56,926 nt of DNA. Origin: Treponema sp. (GTDB taxonomy: Bacteria > Spirochaetota > Spirochaetia > Treponematales > Treponemataceae). Every line of letters begins with the position of its first letter. Positions within the stretch are counted from its first letter, which is position 1. This document shows, piece after piece, positions 1 to 11,370 of this stretch. Below the pieces are notes generated by a model, which saw only the letters and a list, made by a program, of their open reading frames with translations, searched no databases and was not told the DNA's origin. The stretch spans positions 1 to 56,926 of the forward strand of contig JAGBXW010000022.1 in the NCBI GenBank assembly GCA_017629095.1. Reading direction: 5' to 3'. The position numbers and the translations under genes were made by a program.

Positions 1-122
1 GAAGTCTTCAAAGTATCAAAATAGATAACAGGCTCGTTCTTATAGAAAATCTTGTTACCAACCTTTTGGTTAGCCTTTGCATTTAAGACAACGTCACAAA
101 TTTCGCGAACACCAAATTTCAT
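1..122 (-). CDS. Major tail (tube) protein, N-terminal fragment
   Basis: The gene starts at 122 with ATG after AAGGAGG and runs off the window edge, leaving about 40 residues that begin MKFGVREICDVV and include a KNEPVIYFDTLKTS segment. This N-terminus resembles the major tail protein of Firmicute siphophages (recalled family resemblance, not searched). It lies downstream of head-tail genes in the late operon, where a tail tube gene is expected. The visible part contains no TAG. Confidence 0.55.
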   Translation of the reverse strand, partial: MKFGVREICDVVLNAKANQKVGNKIFYKNEPVIYFDTLKT

Positions 123-148
123 GGTTTGTATCCTCCTTAAAATTTTAG

Positions 149-877
149 TTAGTGAATATTTTTCATCCAGTTGTCTGGCTGATTTTCAGGTTTACCACCA
201 GCAAGACGACACCGAACGTCCATATCCCAATTAATATATAGCATATATCTTTCAACCAGGTCATATAATTGGAACATGGTTAAATCCATCGCATCCTACA
301 GTGACATTGAACCCAATCCAACTGTAAGTATTGAAAGATATTGGCTAAATATACTTATATTATTCTCGCCCTTTTGAGCAGCAACTCTCTATCTGCCACG
401 CATTAGCTTTTCTGCAATTTCTTTTGCCTTAGCATTTGCGGGATTAAAAGATTGCTAATCCATTGGGCCAGTTTTGAGACAGCAGATATCAGTTAAAGCT
501 TTTTGCAAAAACTCGAAATTATTTTCATCAATCATAATAGAACCGCCTTCTCCACTTAAAAGCACAGAGCGTGGAGTAAACATTACTCTATGTTTTGGAA
601 ACAATAGAGTACATACCTGTTGAACAGCAAATTTCTTATCGGCTACCTCTTTTTCTGACATTATCGTCATAAATATTTGAAAGTTATTTGTATTTGCTAA
701 AAGACTTTCGTCCTTCACAAACATTGATTTATTTAAACACAAGCACTATATTCCGGAGAAAAAATCAGACTCCCCTATTAAGGCAATTTCTTTAATGCGA
801 GGTTGGTGAATAACCAGTTGACATTCGGGAACTGGGTAATCAGTTCCACACATGAGACTTAATCGAGTATCCATCAT
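149..877 (-). CDS. Putative tail assembly chaperone-type protein, four in-frame TAG
   Basis: Reading TAG as sense gives 242 residues from ATG 877 (ATGATGG overlaps the upstream TGA) to TAA 149-151. TAGs occur at the contexts GI-TAG-CL, MD-TAG-QS, GR-TAG-RV and SL-TAG-DA. Without recoding the gene would be cut into fragments. The C-terminus (MDLTMFQLYDLVERYML..., ending NWMKNIH) resembles the C-termini of tail assembly chaperone/Gp15-like proteins that precede tail genes. Function is inferred from that resemblance and its place next to the tail protein gene. Confidence 0.6.
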
Positions 878-1458
878 CTATTAAAAATAGCATCAAAATT
901 AGCTTCAACTGCCTCTTCATTAGCCGGATTGGGCTAATGCTTTTTATCCTCTTCTCCATGAATTGCTTGATACATAACACACAAGCCAGCATATTCTTCG
1001 GTTAGAATAATTTGATTTGCCCCTAAAAATTCTAACTTGCCAATGCCAGTTAATTGTTTATCATTAAACATTACGTCGAGCTCAGCCGCTATTTTATATG
1101 GGCGAAGCTCAAAGTCTTTCATGTGCCATTGATCAAAATGGCAAATAATATCAAATTCAATAATATTATCTCTAAACTCTGGATTGTTACCATTTCGAGT
1201 AAAATTATCAAAGCTAATAATCATATAATTTAAAACAGAGCCATCAACATAAAGTTTAGGCACAATCTTAATTTGCTTACCAAATAAACTACAAGTTTCA
1301 TCAGGTGTCAGCTTAGGTCTATCTAAACAATCTCTGCTTGTGTAAAATAACATTTTCTTCAATCTTTCGTTTTTCATAATGCGATCAACGATAATATTCA
1401 TATCCTTTTCCGCAGATAAAAAACTAGATTTAGGATAAGTATAGCTTTGTATCTTCAT
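874..1458 (-). CDS. Tail-completion/neck-region protein, one TAG
   Basis: The 194-residue protein starts MKIQSYTYPKSSFL after a GGAG ribosome site and ends with TGA at 874-876, overlapping the next ATG. One TAG (KH-TAG-PNP) lies about 20 codons from the end. No domain was recognised. A tail terminator or completion role is suggested only by its place between connector genes and the tail chaperone. Confidence 0.6.
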
Positions 1459-1477
1459 ATCTATTCTCCTTTATCAC

Positions 1478-2527
1478 TCAAAATAGAGACTCAACTACAA
1501 TAGTCTTCTTATAATTACCATAATGTAAATCAAACTATCCGCTATATCCAGAAGTCCAAGTTAGAGTGACATTTCTAGGATCAACTTCATCAAACTCTAA
1601 CTTAACTGGATATTTTTTATCAACAGTCCAAATCTCAGCCTAATGACCGGTAAAAGTATAAGAGTATGGCATCTTCACCTTAATGAAAGTTTCACCTTCA
1701 ATCTCTAATACTTGATCTCCATTGGGGTCTTGAGTCTCTTCAATTAAACCTTTAACGATACCAGCCTCGATATCGTCTTCAGTTTCATTTGCATAATATT
1801 CTACAGCTTCAATTTCTAAAATACCAGGAGTTGAAATCCAATCAACAGCTTCAACTCTCCAGCAAGTATCGTCGCCTCGCAAGTAGAACTTATTATAGCG
1901 TTTAAAGTAATTTAATGTGTTTTCATTTTTTGGCATCAAAATACTTAATGAGTGATTAGGAGTATCAACACTAATTCCGTGCTTTTGGATAAAATTAATT
2001 TTCGTCTCAATTGGGCCACGAATAGCCGCATAGGTAGAATGAAGTCCACCCTCATCTTCCCATGCAATTTGATAAGAACATTTTCTAATATCCCCACGGA
2101 AATATGCTAATTCAGTTAAATCTTGTAAATAAACAATCCAATAAGTTTTTGTTCCAAGCCATTCAAAAACAGTTCCAGGAGTAAAGTTATGTTCATAGCC
2201 TACTGAAATAATTTTATCATCATAGTCTTGTTTTAACTTATTTGGATTAATGAGTGCGCGAACCGGTTTCCGGTCCTCTGCATCCGTTTTTACGACCTCA
2301 GCAGCCTGGTAAGAATTCCATACTGCATGGTCTAAAGAACGACGTTTATCTTTAATCATTCGCTCTTGCTATCTATCACCGCCCTAATGTCTCAAACGAA
2401 CAGACTGTTTTTCTACTCCGTCAACAGTATTTGCGTTTGGGTCAAAAGGTCTTTTATCATAAACTCCCAATCGGCCTTTCATTAGTCTATAAGGGACATT
2501 ACTACTAATGTCATAACCTGACGCCAT
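1478..2527 (-). CDS. Head-tail structural protein, four TAG
   Basis: The 349-residue protein runs from ATG 2527, which overlaps the end of the preceding gene, to TGA 1478-1480. TAGs occur near the N-terminus (RH-TAG-GG, R-TAG-QE) and C-terminus (GH-TAG-AEI, SG-TAG-FD). The last 50 residues (KYPVKLEFDEVDP, then LTWTSGYSG) look like a beta-rich Ig-like segment. Position suggests a head-tail joining or minor structural protein; the family is not recognised. Confidence 0.6.
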
Positions 2528-2822
2528 GGCTTAGCTCCTACAAAAGAGTGATACATTCAAACACGGTCTTTCGATATAAGTCGAAACTAGTTTCTTGTAC
2601 TTTTAGTCCCTCTAATTTGCATAGTAGCTACATGAATTGCGGGCGAATGAAAATTTCATTCAATCCCGCAATTTCAATGGTAACAGTATCTAATTGTTTA
2701 GGCCAATCCTCTTCATGTTCTCGCATTGGAATTAATTTCCACATTTGGTTGGTTAAGCGACGAACATTTACATCAATATCTTCCTTTTGAAATTCAAATG
2801 AATATTTAGTCGTCAAGAGCAC
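2511..2822 (-). CDS. Small connector-region protein, GTG start, two TAG
   Basis: GTG at 2822 follows GGAGGTTA, which lies inside the 3' end of the upstream gene. The frame continues through TAG (FM-TAG-LLC and LL-TAG-ELS) to TGA 2511-2513, giving 103 residues. It overlaps both neighbours, suggesting translational coupling in the late operon. Function unknown; a head-closure role is possible from position. Confidence 0.55.
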
Positions 2823-3387
2823 TAACCTCCATTAAGGTAGACCAGTTAGAAGCATAGCCTCCGCCGGCCGCAATCTTACGACGCTTATACAGTCTCTGCA
2901 TATGGAAAGAATCTCGTCTGCTCTCTTCCAATAAGTTCATCAACTTAGATAAGTGATTTGCCTAAGAGGTCATCTTAAAGTCAGAGCCGCTATATTTCAT
3001 TCTTGTACTTTCAATGGAAGTAACCTGGCGCTGCACCCAACCCTGCTTCATTAAAAGCGCCAAGATATTGATTTCTTCTGGTGTAAGTTCAATATTAAAT
3101 CTTGACTTATCCACAAGAATCCTAGGAGTTTCTGATACCTCTGGTAACTCTCCATAGACAGTGCCTAATACAAATTCATCAGGCGTTAGCTCATCCTCAT
3201 TGATCTCTTTTACTTCAATTGTATAATCATACAAATTTTTGCGAGGGAATTCAAAACCAGGAATAGCATTCACTAAAAGATTCTGCAAATCTTTTAATGT
3301 ATCTTCGAGAGTTAGTTCCAGATATAAATCATCGGTAATTTGTCCAAGAAAGCGATTATAAACAGCCGAAAAAAGGGTCTCAGCCAT
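2806..3387 (-). CDS. Putative head-tail adaptor, one TAG
   Basis: The 193-residue protein (MAETLFSAVYNRFL...) follows an AAGGAGG site and ends TAA 2806-2808. One TAG sits in the context KMTS-TAG-ANHL. It is largely helical and acidic by composition. It is the second gene after the major capsid protein, where adaptor (gp6-like) proteins usually lie; this is positional inference only. Confidence 0.6.
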
Positions 3388-3407
3388 AATAATTGCCTCC
3401 TTACTTA

Positions 3408-3989
3408 TTATTCAGCAGAGGAAACCTCTGCGGGCTTGGTAACAACATTATACTTAGGAGCAGTACGGCGTCCGGCAGGAGTGGCCTCAGGTTGAACTCT
3501 ACGCTCACCAGTGCCCTGCTTCAAAATAGTCTTGTTATCATCTTCCTTGTCTTCCTCATTGTGCTTCAATGCGGCTTCCACATCGAAACCAGTCTTTGCC
3601 TTCAAGGCCTTACGCTTCTGCAAATCTACCATGGGAATATCAATAGACATCTTCTTGATTAAATCAATGACTCCAATGGGAGCAAAATCAAGAGCATCTA
3701 GGAAAGCATCTAGAGAGCCCTTAGTAATTAGATTGTAAACATCTCTCTCACTCATATAGTATTCAGGCTCGGTTTTAACATGAAATTGCTGAATAGCAAC
3801 AGGGTCCTGAATCTGCAAAAACTGAGAAAGAATAGTTACGCCGCCAGGCTGATAAGTTAACTTCTCCAACTCCTCAGAGCTAACCTGTAAGGTCTGACCG
3901 GGCTTAAACTCTCTACGGATACCGTCTTCTGGAATCTTATAAACAACAAGGCTGGCGCCTCTGTTCTTAACATTATACATTACACTCAT
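3408..3989 (-). CDS. Structural-region protein after major capsid gene
   Basis: 193 residues, MSVMYNVKNRGASLVVYKIP..., with ATG after GGAGATATAAAT. There is no TAG. The N-terminal third looks beta-rich, and the C-terminal 60 residues are charged and low-complexity (KHNEEDKEDDNK, then PEATPAGRR). It could be a head fibre, decoration or cleavage protein; the family was not recognised. Confidence 0.65.
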   Translation of the reverse strand: MSVMYNVKNRGASLVVYKIPEDGIRREFKPGQTLQVSSEELEKLTYQPGGVTILSQFLQIQDPVAIQQFHVKTEPEYYMSERDVYNLITKGSLDAFLDALDFAPIGVIDLIKKMSIDIPMVDLQKRKALKAKTGFDVEAALKHNEEDKEDDNKTILKQGTGERRVQPEATPAGRRTAPKYNVVTKPAEVSSAE

Positions 3990-4018
3990 ATTTATATCTC
4001 CTTTTTCTCAAATAAAAA

Positions 4019-4053
4019 TAAGGGGAAGTGGGGATATCCCCTCTTCCCCTCTT
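4019..4053 (-). terminator. Terminator behind major capsid gene
   Basis: On the minus strand an AGGGGAAG/CTTCCCCT stem encloses GGGGATATCCCC and is followed by a T-rich stretch (TTATTTTTATTTG). It sits in the 90-nt gap after the capsid gene and probably gives partial termination, raising capsid mRNA over distal tail genes. Confidence 0.6.
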
Positions 4054-4079
4054 AGTTATATATCAATATTTAATTAGGA

Positions 4080-5183
4080 TTAAGCGCCCTTAACGTTGTA
4101 GGACATATCAACGAAGTTAGAACTATCCCAAATGGAATCAGCCAACTCGTACTGACCTAACAACTCGGTATCAGCATAAGCGCAAATGTTGTTAGCCAAC
4201 ATAGCAGTTACGCCAACCTTCTTATAGACCTGAATCTCACGAGAGCGATCAGCATTTACATACTCGTCAACAATTGTGCCGCCCTCAAATGCGATCTTAA
4301 CAGGCTTGCTGTCAGCGCCAGAAGGAATGATGTAGCAGTAACCAGGATTGATTACCTTGCGAGTATTAGTCTCGTCCTCCAGACCCTGAGGCAGGATGAT
4401 AACCTTGCGGCCCTTGTACATAGCCAGGTGACCAGTGTCCCACAGCTCCTGCTTCATGTTCTCGGTCCATCTCCAGCCCTGCTCAGGAACCATCTTAACT
4501 GCGAACTCATAAGTGCAGTAGATAGAGGGCTCGCCATATGCAGAGGCGATAACCAGAAGGTTGTCAAAAGCCTTCTCATCAAAACCGTTGGTAACAACAA
4601 TGTTTGCGGGAGGCAGCTGGTTAATAGAAGCAGATAGAGCATGTCCAACTTCCTTCATGATTAGCTCGTCCATACCTTCCATAACAATGGCAGTTACTTC
4701 AGCGAAGTCCACACGACCATCCAGGAACTCCTCAAATCCAATCTGAGCAGCTCCACCGATAGCAGAAGTGCGAACCTCGAAGCTCTCTTCTTCACTGGGA
4801 CCCAGCTTGAAGACTTCGTAAATACCAGCCAGTCCAACGCGAGTGATGAACTGCTTAGCACGAGAACGAACATCTCTCTTGCGACGGAAGATGGGCTTGT
4901 CACCCTGAGCAAACTGCTTGGTCTCAGCGAACTGCATATAAGCCTGCTCGACCTTCTTGGGTAGAACTTCATCAAGAGTCTCTTCAATAACAGAGAAAAT
5001 CAAGTTTTTATTTTCACGATACAGAGCATAAGTGCCTGCATACTCATTGAACTCACGACGTAGAGTCTCATTTAGAGCAGCATAAGAGAACTGCTCACCA
5101 TTAAAGCTGTAAGATACGGGAGCAGAAGGGTCAGCCTTTGCTACAGTCTTTGCCAGCTGTACTAAGTTATTTCTATCTAGCAT
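4080..5183 (-). CDS. Major capsid protein, HK97-fold type
   Basis: 367 residues, MLDRNNLVQLAKTVAK..., ATG after AAGGAGAG, stop TAA. The long helical N-terminus, the EVGHALSASINQ helix and the following beta-rich P-domain-like part fit an HK97-fold capsid protein, as does its position after protease/scaffold and accessory genes. It has no TAG and uses more GC-rich codons than neighbouring late genes, as expected for the most abundant protein in a recoded phage. Confidence 0.75.
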   Translation of the reverse strand: MLDRNNLVQLAKTVAKADPSAPVSYSFNGEQFSYAALNETLRREFNEYAGTYALYRENKNLIFSVIEETLDEVLPKKVEQAYMQFAETKQFAQGDKPIFRRKRDVRSRAKQFITRVGLAGIYEVFKLGPSEEESFEVRTSAIGGAAQIGFEEFLDGRVDFAEVTAIVMEGMDELIMKEVGHALSASINQLPPANIVVTNGFDEKAFDNLLVIASAYGEPSIYCTYEFAVKMVPEQGWRWTENMKQELWDTGHLAMYKGRKVIILPQGLEDETNTRKVINPGYCYIIPSGADSKPVKIAFEGGTIVDEYVNADRSREIQVYKKVGVTAMLANNICAYADTELLGQYELADSIWDSSNFVDMSYNVKGA

Positions 5184-5201
5184 TACTCTTCTCTCCTTTC
5201 A

Positions 5202-6083
5202 TTAAGCGATACGCATAATCTTTACGCCCTTCTGATGATCGGGCATGGTGTAAACCTTAACAACCTGCCATACCATGTCACCAGAACCTGCGAACTGGCC
5301 TTCAACAGCCTCTGCCTTAGCAGTGGTCAGAATGCCCTTCTCGCCAACGTACAGCAAATCAAACTCTTTCAGAGTATCAGCGTTAATCATATTAGTGGTG
5401 TAATGGTCGCCAACGTTAGTCTTAAATACACGAGGAACCATTGCGGTGCCATCGGGCATCATCTTCTCACGATTACCACGATCACGCAACTTCATGAACA
5501 GACGACGACGATAGCCCTCTTCGATTTCAGGGTTGTTAATGTCATTCATCTCATAGTAATCATAAACCTTGGTAGCAACAGAGTAATCAGGAACAATGCC
5601 CTCTTCTCCATCCTCAACCCAATCGCCATCAGCGTTGAACTTAATCTCGCCGAGCTTCACAAATCCATCTTCATCAGCCTCAGGATTAGTGGGGTCATAC
5701 TTCTCACGGACACCCTGCAGTAGACGGGTAGGTCCATAAATCTCCTCTGGCTTAGCAGCGTCCAGGGGACTATAAACACGGGCCTGATAGTTGCCCTTAA
5801 TCATTGCGAACTCGCAATCTAACTGATGCTCACGATATAACTTTGTCTCATTATAAACAAGCATCCATTCGCCTGCACCAGTAAAGTTTACAAGGCCAGC
5901 TGCATAGTCATACTTAACAAACTGTCCCTGCTCTAGAACCTCGATAGAGGGATCTGCAGGTAACTGAGCATAAATCTGAGCGGTACGCTGTGCAGACAGG
6001 TGGTTAGGCTCAACCTGACCATAGCCCAGCTCAACGTAAGAAGCCTGAGACTTAATATGCTTCTTCAAAAACTCTTTAAGCAT
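5202..6083 (-). CDS. Capsid accessory/decoration protein
   Basis: 293 residues, MLKEFLKKHIKSQASYVELG..., after AAAGGAGG. There is no TAG and codon use resembles the adjacent capsid gene, suggesting very high expression. The middle is acidic (WVEDGEEGIVPDY) and the remainder beta-rich. It lies between protease/scaffold and major capsid genes. A decoration or second capsid subunit is the best guess; no family recognised. Confidence 0.65.
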   Translation of the reverse strand: MLKEFLKKHIKSQASYVELGYGQVEPNHLSAQRTAQIYAQLPADPSIEVLEQGQFVKYDYAAGLVNFTGAGEWMLVYNETKLYREHQLDCEFAMIKGNYQARVYSPLDAAKPEEIYGPTRLLQGVREKYDPTNPEADEDGFVKLGEIKFNADGDWVEDGEEGIVPDYSVATKVYDYYEMNDINNPEIEEGYRRRLFMKLRDRGNREKMMPDGTAMVPRVFKTNVGDHYTTNMINADTLKEFDLLYVGEKGILTTAKAEAVEGQFAGSGDMVWQVVKVYTMPDHQKGVKIMRIA

Positions 6084-6110
6084 TTCTATATTTCCTCCTT
6101 TTAGTTTTTA

Positions 6111-7628
6111 TTACATTTCACTCGCAACAGAACGCAAGGCCTTAACCCAAGCAGGAGCTTCATCAGCCATGCCGCCATTCAAATTAAAACTGGTGGGGCC
6201 ATCAACGTTCTTATTATTATCATCAAGGTTGAAATTGACCTTGTTGCGAACACATAAAATAGAAAGCTTTGCTTCAATATCATCTAGAGAATAAGTATCA
6301 ATATTGGCAATTACATCTGCCTTGTCTTCATCAGACAGCATATAGAAGCCAGCGATCATCTTCTCCTTCTCTGCCTTTTCAGCACTCTTCTTAAAAGCAG
6401 TTAGTTCATCTAACTGAGCTTGTAAGTCAGTAATGGTAGATTGAGCATTTGCATATTCAATCTCTAAAGCAGAATATTTATTACTTAGCTCTACATATTC
6501 TTGAATTTCCTCAAGATTGTATTTTTCTTTTTTGTCCTTCTTTTTCTTGTCTTCGTCTTCATCATCCTCATCCTTGCACTCACACTCAGACTTGGGCTTG
6601 CCGCACTTGGGGCACTTCTTATCTTCATCATTGCCTTCCTCGTCCTCGGGCTTCTTTTCTTCCTTCTCGGACTTAGCATATTCTGCAATTGCGTTAGCAT
6701 CAAATTGAGGCTCTTCAGCAGGGGTGTAACCCTCCAACTCAACCGCCTCTGCTGCAAACACAACAGAACCATCTTCAGCAACGGAGAAATCAAGACGATA
6801 GTACTTTTCATCGGCGGTTAGAACAGCGAACAACTTCTGTCCTTCGTCTTCACAGACACTCTCAATGCCGTAAGTACCTTCTACATGGCTATAAAGAGCG
6901 GTCCACAAAGCGTCACCGATTTCAACAGCGTATCTAGTAAACACTTTTTCTCCTCCTTTATTTAGTAATTCTTTCAATTCGTTCATCATAGAGAAAACTT
7001 GCTCTTTAAAACCATCAGCAAAAGCGAATTGAATTACAGGGGCGCCGATAGTAGAACCTTCAAAACAAGGTTCATTAACTTCACCCAATGTACAAAGTTT
7101 TGAGATAATTGCTTCATTAATAATGAAGAATTGAGGTTCTCCATTACCATTTTTTGACCAATGCGCATTAATTGTATCTTCATCCAATTCCATAGACTGA
7201 TTATTGCCCATGGACAAAATTCTACGACATTCTGGATACTGGCCAGTCCATAACCAGCCTTCAGTCATCATATATTCGCGCTCATTCATGCCATCATCTA
7301 AAAACTTCTAAAACCAAACCTTTGCACTTAAATCAACAAAGCCATAAGGTCTAGTAGTATCCTTAATTTCAAACTTTCCATTGGAAATGTCGATAATGCG
7401 GTTATGCTCCTCGAAGTCACCTTTTTCTTCATTGTAAAATCCAACAATGGGGCAGCCGGGGAGAGAGTTTGCCATTTGTTTAGCAGTCTCTTTGGTGATA
7501 ATACTCTTATTTCTGTTGGGTTCATCACCAACATAACACACCTTAATCTGACACTTGGAAATCAAAGGATTGAGAGGAGTGATGTTGATAAATTCAACAG
7601 GTGTATCCAATTTAATACTTGTATGCAT
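6111..7628 (-). CDS. Prohead protease with C-terminal scaffold, one TAG
   Basis: Reading through TAG 7308-7310 (KVWF-TAG-KFLDDG) joins two open segments into 505 residues starting MHTSIKLDTP after GGAGGAG. The first 200 residues have prohead-protease features: GCPIVGFYNEEKGDF, EEHNRIID (candidate His) and NNQSMELD (candidate Ser). Residues about 270-310 are Lys/Glu/Asp-rich with a CPKCGKPKSECEC zinc-like motif, followed by a coiled coil (about 315-395) typical of scaffold. The order terL, portal, protease/scaffold, capsid supports this. Catalytic residues are inferred. Confidence 0.7.
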
Positions 7629-7644
7629 TTTCTCCTCCTTAGCT

Positions 7645-9249
7645 CATAGACTCTCTATTTTGGATAGTCTTCGTAGACTTCTCGGCATCTGGTTTTTCCG
7701 GACGGCCCGCAGAATTCTCACTAGTCTATCCTCCTGTTTTAATTTGAGTTTTCTATGTTTGAGTTTGACTAGAATTGCCCTTCAAGTCATCCATTCTTAA
7801 AGTGGAAGACATCAAAGGAGGTAACATAATCTCACTCAAGTGCATAACTTCATTCTCAAAGTAAGCAGTATTTAAGATAGAGCTTTGAGAGTGGCCAAGA
7901 GCAATCTATGGCAACATCTTTGAGTATCCTAATTGGACTTGCTCTTTATACAACTTAGCAATTTCTTTATAATTATACTATGTAGTTTCTAACATATATA
8001 ATCTGAAGTTATACTTTTTCTTTGCCACACTCAAAGATTGTACAATGCGGTCAAAGAAAATTTCAAATTGTAATAATAGTGTGCGGAATGCACCCTCATC
8101 ATTTAGAATAGATTGACTTAATGATAGGTTGCCATCAGTATTAAACACATTCTAAGAAATACCAAGAGCATTGAAGACGGAACGCTCTACTTTTGCTAAA
8201 TCATCTTGAGAAGTAGTAGTGTTTTTATCAGACATATCAATACTATCAATATCAGCGAAAGTTGTTAGTACGTCAACACCAACGGCGCGTCGTAACATTT
8301 GCACAGCATTATTATGAATATCTCTCGCTTCATCAACGTCAAAAATCAAATCACCATTCTTATCTATAGGAAGCTTTTGAACGATAATTTTCAACAATTT
8401 CTACATCTATTTTCTGCGATCCAAATCTTGTGCCGCATCTAAATCTAAAATTGCTGGAATTGCGTTAATAAACAGAGGAATGTCGACGGCACCATTGCCG
8501 CCATTAGAAAAACTGAATTTCACAGTCTTTTGAGGCTCCAACATCCACCAACCAGAATCTCTATCAAAGAGACCCCTACCTTCTGGAATTAACTTTCCAC
8601 TTTTGTAGGCAACATAGCCTTTTTTAAACTCATCAGGGAATAAGTTAAGCACCTTCATGCGGTAAGTGGTATCTGGAAAAGCCTAATCAAAGAATTTCAT
8701 ATTAAATTCGACCGCGGGTAAATTACCAACATTAAAGCGAGTGCGGCAATAATTAATAGGAAGTTCCTAAATAATTACTCCATTAGGACTATCAACGATA
8801 TATCCATAGTATGCACCATTTTTAACAACCGCTAAAGCGATATCACCACAAGTCTTTGCAATGTAAGAATTATCAAGATAATGTAAAACTCTGGCGAAGT
8901 CTTTCATGACCTTATCCTCTTTAATACTCTCATCAAATACTTCTGGTACAACATACCAGTCGTAGCGATACATGGTTGCTGCATAATTACAGACTCTTTG
9001 ATAAATACCACTGGTCTTATAGAAATAATTAGAAATCTCACGCAAGCGGACAACATCATTATCCATTAAAGCTCTATAAATAACACCCTTGTTAATCATT
9101 CCACGAGTAACATTCTAAATAGAGCCTAAATTCAAAACAGCATCATCCAAAGTTTTAGTATTAATTTTAATCTTGCCGTATTCTAATGCACGACTATCCA
9201 TCATATTAAAACCTTTATTGCGGATTTCCTCCTGTCTACTTAATTCCAA
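7645..9249 (-). CDS. Portal protein, about ten TAG
   Basis: TTG at 9249, 7 nt after GGAGG, opens a 534-codon frame to TGA 7645-7647 if TAG is sense. About ten TAGs occur, including two separated by one codon (RRK-TAG-M-TAG-KLL). Without recoding it would be at least eight pieces. Phage portal character comes from its size, the helical core, and position after terL and before protease/scaffold. The C-terminal 40 residues are polar. An in-frame ATG lies 15 codons inside. Confidence 0.7.
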
Positions 9250-9263
9250 AACTCCACCTCCTT

Positions 9264-9620
9264 TTAATATCCTGCTAAATTCATAATATAGTCATAGGAA
9301 ATTAAATTTTCATCAGTGTATGGAATTTCAATTAATCTAAAATCATGTAAAGCACAAAAGCGTCGTTTTTGATTATCATTGTATTGCTATTGATAAAAAC
9401 CTTTTTTACCACCGAATTTTGCACTAGGTTCATAATGCTACTTACCCTAATATTCAATAATAAAATCGATTTTTCCATCATCATCAAAAACGACAAAGTC
9501 AAATCTTAAAGGGCGACCATTTGGACTCTTTAAGTCCGGGAAGATATACTCCATTTTGAATGGGAGTTCAGCCTCCCTTAAGATTTCTTCAATCTTAATT
9601 TCTCCTCTTGAAGCTCTCAC
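9264..9620 (-). CDS. PD-(D/E)XK-type endonuclease with TAG in active-site motif
   Basis: GTG at 9620 after GGAGGG gives 118 residues ending TAA. The core reads RFDFVVFDDDGKIDFIIEY-TAG-GK-TAG-HYEP, a DFV...IEYQGKQHY motif of very-short-patch-like phage nucleases. Both TAGs fall where the family usually has Gln, so this gene is direct support for TAG=Gln. A third TAG (FYQ-TAG-QYN) also has Gln-rich context. It lies between terL and portal and may act in DNA processing or as a free-standing homing-type nuclease. Confidence 0.7.
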
Positions 9621-9632
9621 AGTTCACCCTCC

Positions 9633-11369
9633 TTAATTGAAGAATGCCCAATCAGAGGCATTAAATCTCTTCTTCTTTTTCTTTTTATCTTCTTCTAACT
9701 TAATATAATAAAGACCATACTCAAAAGCGGAAAATTTATCCTTCCTAATTCCACGATTAGCCTATTTCAAAATAATGTTGATACCTTCGTTTTCTTCACG
9801 AAGATTCATCATTTCCTCTTTCAATATGGAAGTTAATGTAAATGGTTTAAGATATTCTGCCCTTTCTTCAGGCTTCATATTTTGACCCATCTTGGTTGCT
9901 AATAATTTTTCTTTAGCTCCACGCTCGTCAATTAAGAATTTTATCTTGCCTGCCTGTAACTAGGTTTGCGCATTCGCGTGACACTCAGTATTAATGGGCG
10001 CATTTGCTTTCAGTATATACATAGCATCGAATTCTGTATTCGCAGTACGATACTTTTTATAATAGCCTTCATCATCGTTTTCAACGCCAAAGTCGGGGAA
10101 GAAGTCGCCATTCTCGTCTTCTTGAGATTTAATCATATAGTCAACTAATCCAATGCCGAGACCATTACCATCGATTACGATAGTGCGGGCTTTATACTTG
10201 TAATATAATTTCTTAATTCTAATTGCCTGATCCTCAAAATGTTCATCCGCAAAAGTATAAATATTAACCAAAGACTTAATCGCAGGACCTTGAGCCTAAG
10301 GAGTTACCTTAAACACACAAACAACAGAATCGCATCCCTTACGACCTACGTCAACTGATAAAACATAATAAGCGTTCGCCGCACTTCTGCCGGAATGTTC
10401 ATATTCAGGCTTTTGTAATTTGCGGTTTCTATCAAAGAACTCACCATTAAAGAACGCATCTTCAACAGTACCAGACCAACGGCTCTCATATTCACGAGCG
10501 AAAGAAGCTTCATTAAAAGTTCCGTCATTCTTTAAGTCTTTAATAAAGTTCGCATCAAGCAATTTGACCAAAACAGGAATTCGCCAAGTACCACCCATAA
10601 TAATTGCTTTTTCTGGTTCAGTTACCATACGAACAAGTAGGGTAATCAATTTATCATATGGGAAAGTATTTTTCCACCCTGCGGTAGTAACATAAATTTG
10701 ACTCTTATTTAGCGTCTCTTCTGGATGAACAGTTCCATCCAAACATCTACGAGAAACGTTGGTGGTAGGAATAATAACTTCAGAAAGAATGGTACCATCA
10801 ACACCAACACATTCCTCAATCAGCCCTCCATGACGACGCTTACCACGCGAACTCTCACGAGCCGCAATGTTATCGAAATAAGAACCATTTTTAAATACAT
10901 ATTTGCAGTAATCTTTACCCTCTAGTGTTTTTCCTCGACCCCAATCGATTTCTCGACGAAATGCGGGAACAAGAGTGCAAATTTCTTGAACCTTTTCTTT
11001 TACAATGCCGGCAGCCTGCTCTTTACCGCCAGAAGTAACAAACAGCTTAGCTCCTGGATATAAGACGCAACGGCACATTAGAACCATAATAGAAAGGAAA
11101 GATTTTGAATACGCACGAGGGAACACCATGTATACGTATTTATATCGCATTGCCGCACGCAAAAAAACTCGTTGATAGAAATAAAATTTTAGTTCTTTTT
11201 TTATCTCTGGATTACCACCATCTTGCAAAAAGTCTACAAACATATCAGGATATTCTCGCCAATATGCAATGTAATCTCTTGCAACGGGGAGGATGGCACG
11301 TACACGCTCCTCAGATAATCCAATCTTTTTCTTAGATTGAGTTAAATTAAGTAAATCTTGTAGTGCCAT
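9633..11369 (-). CDS. terL: Terminase large subunit
   Basis: 578 residues from ATG 11369 to TAA 9633-9635, with three TAGs (KVTP-TAG-AQG, AQT-TAG-LQA, ILK-TAG-ANR). ATPase: Walker A-like FPRAYSKSF near residue 85 and Walker B GGLIEECVGVD near 185. Nuclease (RNase H fold): SVDVGRKGCD near 345, VIDGNGLGIGLVDYM near 390 and a C-terminal ASDWAFF. It packages DNA into proheads at the portal. The start lies 1 nt after the preceding stop, so translation is coupled. Confidence 0.85.
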
Positions 11370-11370
11370 A

